Assembly: GCF_946479885.1 (NCBI RefSeq)
Contig: NZ_CAMLHM010000026.1
Coordinates: 1-49,146 of the forward strand
Reading direction: 5' to 3'
DNA: 49,146 nt
Source: an uncultured Devosia sp.
Lineage (GTDB): Bacteria; Pseudomonadota; Alphaproteobacteria; Rhizobiales; Devosiaceae
Made by a program: the position numbers and the translations under genes. Shown piece by piece: positions 35,330-43,651 of the stretch; the stretch's first letter is position 1, and every line of letters begins with the position of its first letter. The notes beneath the pieces were generated by a model that saw nothing but the letters and a program-made list of their open reading frames with translations, ran no database searches and was not told the DNA's origin.

Positions 35330-36160
35330 TTGAACGCCGATGAGCCTTCCGTCCAACCCGACGAGCCCAGCAGCCCGCGCGCACCGGCTGGCGGCATCGG
35401 GCTGCGCGATGATCTCGTCATGGCACTGCGATTTTTCTCGCGGCTGCCGACGGGCGATACGCCGCATCAGAAGCCGGACCTGGGACGGATCGCGATGGCC
35501 CTGCCGCTGGCCAGCGTGGCCATCGGCATCGGCCCGGCGCTGCTGCTGATCGGCGGGACGCTGATCGGGCTGCCGAGCTATTTCGCAGCGGCGCTGGCAG
35601 TGGCGGCGGCAGTGATTGCCAGCGGCGCCATGGCCGACGATGCACTGGCGGACGCGGCCGACGGGCTGTTTGGCGGGCACACGGTCGAGCGCCGACTCGA
35701 GATCATGAAGGACAGCCGGCATGGGACCTATGGGGTGGCGGCGCTGGCGCTGTTCATCCTGCTGCGCGTGACGGCGCTGGGGGCCATGGCGGCGGTCAAT
35801 CCGCTGGCGGCGGCGGCGATCTGGCTGGCCGCCAGCATTGTGGGACGCTCGGGCGCGCTGTGGCTGGCGGTTGCACTGCCGCCGGCGCGGGCCGAGGGGG
35901 CCTCGGCCACGGCGGGACGCCTGCCGGCGCAGAGCTTTGCCATCGGCGCGGTGCTGGCCGCCATGCTGCTCTTCGTGCTGGCCGGACCGGCGACGAGCCT
36001 GGTGGGGCTCGGCGCGGCGCTGCTGCTGGCCCTGGCGGTCATCGCCGGGTGGACGGCACTGTGCCGCCGGCTGGTGGGCGGGCAGACGGGCGACCTGATT
36101 GGCGCCTTGGGGGCCCTGGTGGAAATCGCGGTGCTGACGGCGCTGCTGCCCTTTGCCTGA
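35330..36160 (+). CDS. cobS: Adenosylcobinamide-GDP ribazoletransferase (cobalamin synthase)
   Basis: Integral membrane enzyme that joins adenosylcobinamide-GDP to alpha-ribazole (or its phosphate), the product line of the divergent cobT. 276 residues: after a soluble leader comes LRDDLVMALRFFSRLPTGDT, then several TM helices with the acidic catalytic segment MADDALADAADGLFGGHTVERRLEIMKDSRHGTYG, which carries the Asp residues and metal site of the family. I start it at a TTG (35330) with AGGA 10 bases upstream; the first in-frame ATG (35420) would cut into the conserved N-terminus. Confidence 0.88.
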   Translation: MNADEPSVQPDEPSSPRAPAGGIGLRDDLVMALRFFSRLPTGDTPHQKPDLGRIAMALPLASVAIGIGPALLLIGGTLIGLPSYFAAALAVAAAVIASGAMADDALADAADGLFGGHTVERRLEIMKDSRHGTYGVAALALFILLRVTALGAMAAVNPLAAAAIWLAASIVGRSGALWLAVALPPARAEGASATAGRLPAQSFAIGAVLAAMLLFVLAGPATSLVGLGAALLLALAVIAGWTALCRRLVGGQTGDLIGALGALVEIAVLTALLPFA

Positions 36161-36232
36161 TGGCCTTGAAATTGCCTTCGGCTATGCCTTTATCGAGCCT
36201 ATGAGACGCGGAAACCGGAGAGAGGCGCAGGC

Positions 36233-36919
36233 ATGATCTTCATTGGCGTTGCGCTGGTCATCGCGGTTGGCATTGCCCTGCTCATCAGCGCCGATGCGGG
36301 CAGCATGGTCGGGCTGACGCAGGCGCAGACCGCGCAGCTGATCCCGCTGCTGGTGATCCTCATCGTCTTTGCCGGCGGCTTGTTCACGCGGCGGCGCAAG
36401 ATGGGCGAACTGGTCGGCAGTGTGCTGCTCTGGGTGGGCATCTTCGGGGTCGCGGCGCTGACCTATGCCTATCGCGACGAGCTGACCGGTGTCGCTGCAC
36501 GGGTCGCGGGCGAGTTGCAGCCTGGTGTGGCCGTGGTCGACAGCGAGGCCGGCATCGCCACATTCCGTCGCGGCATTGGTGGGCATTTCGAGATCAACGC
36601 TACTGTGAACGGGCATACGACGCCGATGATCTTCGATACCGGCGCGAGTGCCGTGGTGCTGACTGTCGCCGATGCCAAGGCGGCGGGCATCGACACCAAG
36701 GGGCTGAGCTACACCATCCCCGTATCGACCGCCAACGGCACGGGCCGGGCGGCGCGGGTGCGGATCGAGCGGATGGAAGTGGGCGGCATCGTGCGCGAGC
36801 GCGTGGTGGCCTTCGTCACCGAAGACGGCGCGCTCGACATGAGCCTGTTGGGAATGACATTTCTCGAAACCCTCAGCCGCTACAGCGTGACGCAGAACTC
36901 GCTGGAGCTGGCTGACTGA
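36233..36919 (+). CDS. Retropepsin-like aspartic protease, membrane-anchored (TIGR02281 type)
   Basis: A 228-residue protein. Three hydrophobic segments lie in the first 90 residues (MIFIGVALVIAVGIALLIS, AQLIPLLVILIVFAGGLF and LVGSVLLWVGIFGVAALTY), followed by a single retropepsin-fold domain with the catalytic MIFDTGASAVVL and the usual flap and LGMTFLETLSRYSV block near the end. One active Asp per chain implies dimerisation. Bacterial members are widespread in alphaproteobacteria with unknown targets. It stands alone on the plus strand after cobS and ends 3 bases before the facing dusA. Confidence 0.85.
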   Translation: MIFIGVALVIAVGIALLISADAGSMVGLTQAQTAQLIPLLVILIVFAGGLFTRRRKMGELVGSVLLWVGIFGVAALTYAYRDELTGVAARVAGELQPGVAVVDSEAGIATFRRGIGGHFEINATVNGHTTPMIFDTGASAVVLTVADAKAAGIDTKGLSYTIPVSTANGTGRAARVRIERMEVGGIVRERVVAFVTEDGALDMSLLGMTFLETLSRYSVTQNSLELAD

Positions 36920-36922
36920 CGG

Positions 36923-37921
36923 CTAGCTCGCTTCGGCGAGGCGCGGCCGATTGACCGCTTCGAAGGCGCGCAGCATGACCGAGGAATCGGCGCCGGGCTT
37001 ACAGGCATCGACGCTCATGATCTGGCGGAACTGGCGAGCGCCGGGCAGGCCATTGGCGAGGCCCAGCATGTGGCGGGCAATATTGTTGATGCGGGTGCCT
37101 TCGGCGGCGGCCTCACGGTCGGCATAGTCGGCCATGGCCTGCATGATGGCCTCGAGGGTCGGCGCCTTGCCGTCAACGCCGAAGAAGCGGCGGTCGACCT
37201 CGGCCAGCAGCATCGGGTTGTTGTAGGCGGCGCGGCCAAGCATGACGCCATCCATATGCGCCATCTCGGCTTCGGCCGCCTCGAGCGTTTCGAGACCGCC
37301 ATTGATCATGACCGGCAGCGGCGCGAGCCGCGCGCGCAGGCGGTGCACCCTGTCATAATCGAGCGGCGGAATGGTGCGGTTTTCCTTGGGGCTGAGGCCC
37401 TTGAGCCAGGCCTTGCGGGCATGGACATAGAGCGCGTCGACGCCAGCCCCGACCATGGCGTCGGCGAAGCGGTCGAGGCTCTCCTCGGTGTCCTGGTCAT
37501 CGATGCCGATGCGGCACTTGACCGTGACGGGGCGGTCGGTGGCCGATCGCATGGCGCGGACACAATCGGCCACCAAATCGGGCTCGGCCATCAGGCAGGC
37601 GCCGAAGCGGCCGGACTGCACGCGATCGGAGGGGCAGCCAACATTAAGGTTGATCTCGGCATAGTCGTAGGCTTGGGCGAGGCGGATGGCCTGGGCCAGT
37701 TCCGCCGGGTCGGAGCCACCCAACTGCAGGGCGACCGGGCCCTCTCCGGGATTGAGCCGCAGGTGGCGGTGCGCGTCACCGTGCACGATGGCGGCGGCTG
37801 TGATCATTTCGGTGAACAGCAGCGCTTCGCGCGTCAACAGCCGATGGAGGGTGCGGCAATGCCGATCCGTCCAGTCGATCATGGGTGCGACGGAAAATCG
37901 CCTGTCCAGGTCGTTCATCAT
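36923..37921 (-). CDS. dusA: tRNA-dihydrouridine synthase A
   Basis: FMN enzyme that reduces uridine to dihydrouridine in the tRNA D-loop (positions 20/20a for DusA). The 332-residue protein has the DusA-type N-terminus FSVAPMIDWTDRHCR, the substrate-site EINLNVGCPSDRVQ with the catalytic Cys, KCRIGIDDQDT, the flavin-phosphate segment PVMINGGLETLE, and GVMLGRAAYNNP. Start at 37921 (MMNDLDRR) or 37918; an extension to 38272 enters the LacI gene in another frame and is not credible. Confidence 0.93.
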   Translation of the reverse strand: MMNDLDRRFSVAPMIDWTDRHCRTLHRLLTREALLFTEMITAAAIVHGDAHRHLRLNPGEGPVALQLGGSDPAELAQAIRLAQAYDYAEINLNVGCPSDRVQSGRFGACLMAEPDLVADCVRAMRSATDRPVTVKCRIGIDDQDTEESLDRFADAMVGAGVDALYVHARKAWLKGLSPKENRTIPPLDYDRVHRLRARLAPLPVMINGGLETLEAAEAEMAHMDGVMLGRAAYNNPMLLAEVDRRFFGVDGKAPTLEAIMQAMADYADREAAAEGTRINNIARHMLGLANGLPGARQFRQIMSVDACKPGADSSVMLRAFEAVNRPRLAEAS

Positions 37922-38015
37922 CTCAAGCTTTGCTTTCACCCAGCCCACTCCCCACCGGGCGGCGTCGTAAAGGGGTCCCCATATCATATCCGCAAGCGCG
38001 CTGAACAGCGCCGGC

Positions 38016-39038
38016 TTAGCCCGGACGTTTGGGGATGGAGCCGCGCCAGACTGTTGGCATGGGGAGGGTTGCGCCGGTGGCTGTGGGCGGATGGAGCAGT
38101 AATTCGACGGCGGCGCGGCCCATCTCCTCGTGCGGCAGGGCGATCGTGGTGAGGCCCGGCCGCAGATAGGATGCCAGTTCGTCGTTGTCGAACGAGACCA
38201 GGGCGACGTCACCGGGGATGGAAAGGCCAGCCTCGGCCAGCGCCTGATAGGCGCCAAAAGCCAGGCGATCATTGAGGCAAAGCATGGCGCCGGGCCGCCG
38301 CTGCTGCAGCAGGGTCCGGGTCAGCTCGTAGCCATGATCAGGTTCCCAGTTCCAGCAGCTGAGTTCGGCCATGAAGGCGAGGCCGCGAGCAGCCATCTCG
38401 TCGCGAATGCCGGCAAAACGCCGGGCGATGGTAGCCGACCGGAAAAGGCCGGCTTCCTCTTCGGCATTGTGGCCCAAGAGGACAATGTCGGCCACGTTGC
38501 CGGCTTCGGCGAGCAGGCGAACGGCGTCGCGACCGCCCTGGTACTCGTCGGGCAGGACGGAGACCGGAAACCGGCTGCTCGTGCCGTTGAGCATGACAAC
38601 CGGAATGGAAATCGGGATGTCGGGCACGAAGACCTCGCGCGCCCGCATGGCCGCGAAGATCAGGCCATCGACCTGGCGATCGAGCGCCGCCTCCACCGCT
38701 TCGATTTCGCGGGCGGGTTCACCGCCGGTTTCGAGCAGCAGCATGACATGCTTGGCGTCTTCGGCCGCAGCCAGGGCGCCGCGGATCAGGCCGCTGGCGA
38801 AGCGGGTGGTGGCGACATAGTCGGAAATGAAGGCGATGGTGCGCGACTTGTCGGTTCGCAAGGCGCGGGCCGCCGCGTTGGGGCGGTAGCCCAGGCTGGC
38901 GGCGGCGGCGTGAACCTTGGCGTGGGCATCGGCGGACAGACGCGTGTCCGGCCGGCCGGTGAGAATCATCGAGGCCGCGGTGGTGGAGAGGCCCGCCAGG
39001 CGAGCGACATCGGCCAGTGTTACGCGCTTCTTCTGCAA
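38016..39038 (-). CDS. LacI-family transcriptional repressor
   Basis: A 340-residue regulator: N-terminal LacI HTH (RVTLADVARLAGLSTTAASMILTGR), hinge helix (YRPNAAARALRTDKS) and a periplasmic-binding-protein-like sugar-sensing core (IAFISDYVATTRFASGLIRGA ... DVALVSFDNDELASYLRPGLT). The start is a TTG at 39038, with a perfect GAGGGG 9 bases ahead, placing the HTH at residue 5 as usual. It diverges from the glycosidase gene; the 18-base inverted repeat at 39134-39151 lies between them and recurs before the ABC transporter at 41325-41342. The inducer is presumably a sugar released or taken up by these proteins. Confidence 0.9.
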   Translation of the reverse strand: MQKKRVTLADVARLAGLSTTAASMILTGRPDTRLSADAHAKVHAAAASLGYRPNAAARALRTDKSRTIAFISDYVATTRFASGLIRGALAAAEDAKHVMLLLETGGEPAREIEAVEAALDRQVDGLIFAAMRAREVFVPDIPISIPVVMLNGTSSRFPVSVLPDEYQGGRDAVRLLAEAGNVADIVLLGHNAEEEAGLFRSATIARRFAGIRDEMAARGLAFMAELSCWNWEPDHGYELTRTLLQQRRPGAMLCLNDRLAFGAYQALAEAGLSIPGDVALVSFDNDELASYLRPGLTTIALPHEEMGRAAVELLLHPPTATGATLPMPTVWRGSIPKRPG

Positions 39039-39133
39039 GCGTTGGTGCCCCTCGTCCCGCCCCTGCCGTCGCAACGGACCATTCTCGATAGCCACGCCGC
39101 CCAGGCTTGACAACCTCTCAGCGGCACGGCATT

Positions 39134-39151
39134 TGCTAAATGGTTTTAGCA
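39134..39151 (+). promoter_or_regulatory. LacI-type operator before the glycosidase gene
   Basis: Perfect inverted repeat TGCTAAA-TGGT-TTTAGCA, 10 bases ahead of the ATG and abutting the ribosome binding site AGGAGAGG. A -35-like TTGACA lies upstream (39107-39112). Binding here would block transcription of the glycosidase unit and possibly affect the divergent regulator gene. Confidence 0.8.
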
Positions 39152-39161
39152 GGAGAGGCGG

Positions 39162-40121
39162 ATGAGTTTCAACCGGCCTGATTACTGGGTTTGGGATTTC
39201 TGGCTGGCCGATGACGGCGAGCGCCACCATCTGTTCTATCTCCATGCGCCCAAGTCGCTGGGCAATCCGGACCTGCGGCACCGCAATGCCCGGATCGGCC
39301 ATGCGACGTCGACCGATCTGCGCGAATGGACGGACCATGGCCAGGCGTTCGACGCGGGCGTAGCGGGCAGTTTCGACGGTTCTGCAACCTGGACCGGCAG
39401 TGTGGTGCGCGGGCCGGATGGGCTGTGGCGCATGTTCTATACGGGGTCGCGGTTCCTATCGCCCGACAGCAATGCCAATATCGAGACCGTTGGCGTGGCC
39501 ACCTCGCCCGACCTTTTCAACTGGACCAAGCAGCCCGGCCCGATCTCCGCCGCCGACGCGCGGTGGTATGAAACGCTGGGCACGTCGAGCTGGCCCGAAG
39601 AGGCCTGGCGCGACCCCTGGGTGTTCCAGGACCAGGCCGACCAGCTCTGGCACATGCTGATCACGGCGCGGGGCAAGGACGGTACCGAGCCCGACCGGGG
39701 CGTCATGGCGCATGTCACATCGCCGGACCTGCTGAGCTGGACGGCGCAGCCGCCGCTCAGCGCCACCGGCAGCGGTTTTGCCCATCTCGAAGTGTTCCAG
39801 GTGGTCAAGATAGATGGCCGCAACCATCTGGTCTTCTGTTGCGATACGGCCAAGCTGGTTGGCGCGCGGGAAGGACAAACCGGCGGCGTCTGGAGCCTGC
39901 CGGTTGGCGACATGCCCGGTCCGGTCGATTTCCGGCAGGCGCGTTTGTTGGTCGACGAGCGACTTTATGCCGGGCGTATCGCCATCGACCGGCAGGGCGC
40001 ACCTTGGCTCCTGGCCTTCCGCAATGTCAGTGCCGGTGGCGAATTCGTCGGCGGCATCAGCGACCCCATCCGCGTCATCTCAGATCAGGACGGCTATCTG
40101 GCCGTGGAGGCAACGCCATGA
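39162..40121 (+). CDS. Five-bladed beta-propeller glycosidase (GH32/GH43/GH68-like)
   Basis: A 319-residue protein without a signal peptide, so likely cytoplasmic. The blade pattern is clear: WVWDFWLADDGERHHLFY, ATSTDLREWTDHG, ATWTGSVVRGPDGLWRMFYTGS, VATSPDLFNW, EEAWRDPWVFQ and LEVFQVV. The first-blade Asp (WDFW), the RDP motif and the Glu in HLEVF match the nucleophile, transition-state stabiliser and acid/base positions of the GH32/GH43/GH68 fold, so hydrolysis of a beta-fructoside or similar sugar is plausible but not proven. Under the LacI operator 39134-39151 and coupled by ATGA to the next gene. Confidence 0.75.
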   Translation: MSFNRPDYWVWDFWLADDGERHHLFYLHAPKSLGNPDLRHRNARIGHATSTDLREWTDHGQAFDAGVAGSFDGSATWTGSVVRGPDGLWRMFYTGSRFLSPDSNANIETVGVATSPDLFNWTKQPGPISAADARWYETLGTSSWPEEAWRDPWVFQDQADQLWHMLITARGKDGTEPDRGVMAHVTSPDLLSWTAQPPLSATGSGFAHLEVFQVVKIDGRNHLVFCCDTAKLVGAREGQTGGVWSLPVGDMPGPVDFRQARLLVDERLYAGRIAIDRQGAPWLLAFRNVSAGGEFVGGISDPIRVISDQDGYLAVEATP

Positions 40122-41275
40122 CCATTGCCCTGTCCGGAACGGTCGCCCCTGGTTTTGAGCCGGTCGCCGAGGCGTTTGCCGCGGCCTTCGACGGGCGGCC
40201 CGCCATGGGTGGCGCGCTGCATGTCACAATCGAGGGCGAGAGCATCATCAACCTCTGGGCCGGCACTGCCGATGCCCGCACCGGACGGTCCTGGACCGGG
40301 CGGACGCCATCGGTGGTGTTCTCCTGCACCAAGGGTCTGGTGTCGATCCTGGCGGCACGGCTGGTGCAGGAGGGGCGGCTCGACTATGCCGCGCCGGTCA
40401 GCCGCTACTGGCCCGAATTTGCCGCCTCCGGCAAAGGCAGCGTCACGGTGGGCCAGGCGCTGGCGCATCAGGCGGGGCTGTCGGCGCCTCGTGTCGACCT
40501 GACCGAGGATGACATCGTCGACTGGGACCGGGTGGTGGCCGCGCTCGCCGCACAGGAGCCACTTTGGCCGCTGGGCAGTGGTTACGCCTATCACGCCCTG
40601 ACCCATGGCTGGGTGGCAGGCGAGATCATCCGGCGCGTCACCGGCCAGACGGTGGGCGAGTATTTCCGCGACCTGATCACGAGCCCGCTTGGGGTCTATG
40701 CCTGGATCGGTCTGCCCGACGACAAGGCTAGCGAGGCCGCGCATCTGCAGGTCAGCCCGCCGCTCTCGGCGCTGTGGGCAGAGGAAGCGGCCAAGCCTGC
40801 ACCCAATTGGCCCTATAAGGCCATGACGCTGGGTCATGCCCTGCCGGCCGATCTTGTGTCGGAGGATGGCGGCTTCAACAAGCAGCGCATTCGCGCCGCC
40901 GAGATTCCCGGGGCTGGCGGCATTGCCACGGCCGAGGCCCTGGCGACGATCTGGTCGGCGACGGTGGTGCCGACGCGCGGGGTACGGTTGATCGACGATG
41001 CCGTCATCGCCGAGGCGACCCGCACCCAGAGCGAGGGCGTGTCCGTGTTCGGCGGCGAGCCGCCCTTCTGCCGTTGGGGCTATGGCTTCCAGCTCGATTC
41101 CGCCGCGCGGCGCTACCTTGCCGACGGCAATTTCGGACATGACGGCGCGGGGGGGCAGGTCGGCTTCGCCGATCCCGTGCGCCGGATCGGTTTCGGCTTC
41201 GTCACCAACTGGATGATGGGACCGGAAGACCAGCGCGCAACACAGATTCTCGACGTGTTGCGGCCGCTGATATAG
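40118..41275 (+). CDS. Serine hydrolase, beta-lactamase / family VIII esterase fold
   Basis: A 385-residue protein with the SxxK motif SCTK at residues 69-72 (catalytic Ser69, Lys72) and a second motif around GYAYHALTHGW, where family VIII carboxylesterases have their conserved Tyr; a Gly-rich GHDGAGGQVGFADP near the C-terminus takes the place of the KTG motif. It has no signal peptide. Translational coupling to the glycosidase under LacI control suggests it removes ester groups (for example acetyl) from the imported sugar; this is inference. The ATG at 40118 overlaps the glycosidase stop. Confidence 0.82.
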   Translation: MTIALSGTVAPGFEPVAEAFAAAFDGRPAMGGALHVTIEGESIINLWAGTADARTGRSWTGRTPSVVFSCTKGLVSILAARLVQEGRLDYAAPVSRYWPEFAASGKGSVTVGQALAHQAGLSAPRVDLTEDDIVDWDRVVAALAAQEPLWPLGSGYAYHALTHGWVAGEIIRRVTGQTVGEYFRDLITSPLGVYAWIGLPDDKASEAAHLQVSPPLSALWAEEAAKPAPNWPYKAMTLGHALPADLVSEDGGFNKQRIRAAEIPGAGGIATAEALATIWSATVVPTRGVRLIDDAVIAEATRTQSEGVSVFGGEPPFCRWGYGFQLDSAARRYLADGNFGHDGAGGQVGFADPVRRIGFGFVTNWMMGPEDQRATQILDVLRPLI

Positions 41276-41324
41276 CAGCGCGCAATGGATGCCGGGGACA
41301 TATTGACAGCTCCCCGCGTCCATG

Positions 41325-41342
41325 CGCTAAATCCATTTAGCA
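41325..41342 (+). promoter_or_regulatory. LacI-type operator before the sugar ABC transporter
   Basis: CGCTAAA-TCCA-TTTAGCA: the core GCTAAA-N4-TTTAGC equals that of the site at 39134-39151. TTGACA (41303-41308) lies 17 bases upstream of the repeat, so the site covers the expected -10 region. The transporter's GTG start (41385) follows after GGAGGAGG. Confidence 0.8.
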
Positions 41343-41384
41343 GGCGGAAACATCCGCTGCAGACCTGACCTGGAGGAGGTTGTC

Positions 41385-42686
41385 GTGAGAACCCATTCTC
41401 GCCATGCACTTCGCATCGCACTGACCCTGTCTGTCGCCGCCACGGCGGGGACCGTTCTGGCCGCCCCGAGCTGCGGGCCGGACCCGGTGGTGCTCAATTC
41501 CTATTTCGAAACCGGCTTCCCGCTGCCATCGAAGCTCGCCGAAGAGTTCACCAAGCAGTTCCCCAATGTCACCTTCGACATCAAGGAAGACCAGTTCGCC
41601 AACATGATGGAGAATTCCCCGCGCATCCTCTCGGAGGGCAACGGGCCTGACCTCATCCGCCTGCCGTCGCTGACCGATCTGGTGGCCAACGACCTGCTGC
41701 TCAACCTCGACAGCTATTTCACCGAGTTCGGCTGGGACAAGTTCCCGGCTGGCCAGCTCGTGCAGCTTCGCGTCGAGCCGGGCGGGCGCCCGCGCGGCAC
41801 CGGCTCGCTCTATGCGCTGGGCCTCAACTATTCCATGACCGGCGTGTTCTATAACAAGGAACTGGCGACCCAACTCGGCATGACCGAGCCGCCAAAGACC
41901 CTGGCCGAACTCGATGCCCTCCTGGCCAAGGCCAAGGAAGCCGGCATCCAGCCGATCATGCAGTGGAACAAGGGCACGGCTGGCCTCGCCTTCCCGCTGC
42001 AGAACCTGATGGGCGCCTATGGCGCGCCGGAGCCGATCAACGACTGGATCTTCCAGAAGGACGGCGCCACCATCAACACGCCCGAGAACCTTGAGGCGGC
42101 CGAGCATCTCGATAGCTGGATCAAGGCGGGCTACTTCCCGTCCGACGCCAACGCCATCGACTATGCCCAGATGATGAGCCGCTTCATCGGCGGCGAAGGC
42201 CTCTTCATGTTCAACGGCGATTGGGAATCGGGCAATCTCGATACCAACGCCGCCGACAAGTATGGCTTCTTCATCATGCCGAGCGAAGAGGCAGGCGGTC
42301 GTCATGCCACCATGTCGGCGCCGCTGACCTTCGGCATTGCCGCCAACGCCGCCCACACCGATTGCGCCGCCTTCTTCCTCGATTGGGTTGCGACCAACGA
42401 AGAGGCCCGCAAGATCAACGTCGCCGTGGGTGGCTCCAATCCGGGCGGCCCGGTCGATCTGCCCATGCCGGCCGTGAAGCCGGGTTCGGTGACCGAGCAG
42501 TCGCTCGCCGCCGGCCAGACCCTGGCCGCTGACAATGGCGCCATGGACTTCATCGCCAATGCCACCGGCGCCATCTTTGCCGCCGGCTGGACGCCGGAAC
42601 TGCAGAAGATGGTCGGCGGCCAGCAGACCGCCGCTGGCCTTCTCGAAGCCGTGCAGGAAGAATACGAGACGCAGCTCTCGCGCTAG
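41385..42686 (+). CDS. ABC transporter sugar-binding protein (family 1 solute-binding)
   Basis: A 433-residue periplasmic binding protein that would capture the sugar for the two permeases downstream. Signal peptide at residues 1-27 (RHALRIALTLSVAATAGTVLA, cleavage near LAA); no proper lipobox, so soluble. The fold markers EFTKQFPNVTFD, NYSMTGVFYNKELATQLG and GLFMFNGDWESGN are typical of CUT1-type binding proteins for oligosaccharides or disaccharides. GTG start with a perfect GGAGGAGG 5 bases ahead. The LacI operator 41325-41342 sits just upstream. Confidence 0.92.
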   Translation: MRTHSRHALRIALTLSVAATAGTVLAAPSCGPDPVVLNSYFETGFPLPSKLAEEFTKQFPNVTFDIKEDQFANMMENSPRILSEGNGPDLIRLPSLTDLVANDLLLNLDSYFTEFGWDKFPAGQLVQLRVEPGGRPRGTGSLYALGLNYSMTGVFYNKELATQLGMTEPPKTLAELDALLAKAKEAGIQPIMQWNKGTAGLAFPLQNLMGAYGAPEPINDWIFQKDGATINTPENLEAAEHLDSWIKAGYFPSDANAIDYAQMMSRFIGGEGLFMFNGDWESGNLDTNAADKYGFFIMPSEEAGGRHATMSAPLTFGIAANAAHTDCAAFFLDWVATNEEARKINVAVGGSNPGGPVDLPMPAVKPGSVTEQSLAAGQTLAADNGAMDFIANATGAIFAAGWTPELQKMVGGQQTAAGLLEAVQEEYETQLSR

Positions 42687-42715
42687 TCTCCCAAGCCCCA
42701 AGGCCGGAATGAACC

Positions 42716-43651
42716 ATGACTGATATGCTATCGTCCGGCCCGGGCGCCCCCAAACAGGCAAGGCGGCTCCCTCCAGCGCGAGGGAGCCGCAAGGCCACGA
42801 CGGCAGCCTGGCTGTTCATCGCGCCAGCCGCCGTCGCCTATGCCGCCTTCGTGCTCGTGCCGCTGGCCATGAGCATCTATTATTCCCTGCTCCGCTGGGA
42901 TGGCATTGGCGCAGCCAAGTTTCACGGGCTGACCAACTACCTCACCGTTTTGACCGACAGCGATCTGCTGCAGATCATCGGCAACGCCTTCCAGCTCGTG
43001 CTCTATTTCACGCTGATCCCGGTCGGCCTGGGCCTCGCCGTCGCCTCCGCCATCCGCGGCCAGATGGCGGGCCGTTTCGGCACCGTGACGCGCACCGTGC
43101 TGTTCCTGCCCCAGGTCATCCCCCTGGTTGCCGCCGGCATCGCCTGGAGCTGGATGTTCGCCTCGACCGGCCTCGTCAACCAGACGCTCAAGGCCATCGG
43201 CCTCTCGGGCTGGGCCCGTGGTTGGCTCGGCGATTTCGTCTGGGCGCTGCCCGCCGTCGGCATTATCGGCGCCTGGGTACTGCTGGGTCTCTGCACCATG
43301 CTGCTGGTGACTGGCATCACCAAGATCGATCCCAGCCTCTATGAGGCGGCGAGGCTCGACGGGGCGCGGCCCTGGCACGAATTCCGCTACATCACCCTGC
43401 CCGGCCTGCGCCAGGAAATCGGCGTCTGCATCACCGTCACGGTCATCGCGGCTCTGGCAAGCTTCGACATCGTCTATATCTCGACCCAGGGCGGACCGGG
43501 CATCACCACCACGGTGCCGGGGCTGGAGATTTACCGCCTCGCCTTCGCCCATCGGCAGGTTGGCCTCGCCTCGGCACTGGCCATCGTGCTGATGGTGCTC
43601 GTGCTGATCTCGATCGCCCCGGTGCAGTGGTTCACGCGGGACAAGAAATGA
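42716..43651 (+). CDS. Sugar ABC transporter permease (MalF type)
   Basis: A 311-residue inner-membrane permease with six predicted TM helices after a basic cytoplasmic N-terminus (ARRLPPARGSRKATTAAWLF). The cytoplasmic EAA loop EAARLDGARPWHEFRYITLP contacts the ATPase. The RWDGIGAAKFHGLTNY segment is typical of the MalF/UgpA group. It starts 29 bases after the binding-protein gene and its stop overlaps the next permease by ATGA. Confidence 0.92.
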   Translation: MTDMLSSGPGAPKQARRLPPARGSRKATTAAWLFIAPAAVAYAAFVLVPLAMSIYYSLLRWDGIGAAKFHGLTNYLTVLTDSDLLQIIGNAFQLVLYFTLIPVGLGLAVASAIRGQMAGRFGTVTRTVLFLPQVIPLVAAGIAWSWMFASTGLVNQTLKAIGLSGWARGWLGDFVWALPAVGIIGAWVLLGLCTMLLVTGITKIDPSLYEAARLDGARPWHEFRYITLPGLRQEIGVCITVTVIAALASFDIVYISTQGGPGITTTVPGLEIYRLAFAHRQVGLASALAIVLMVLVLISIAPVQWFTRDKK

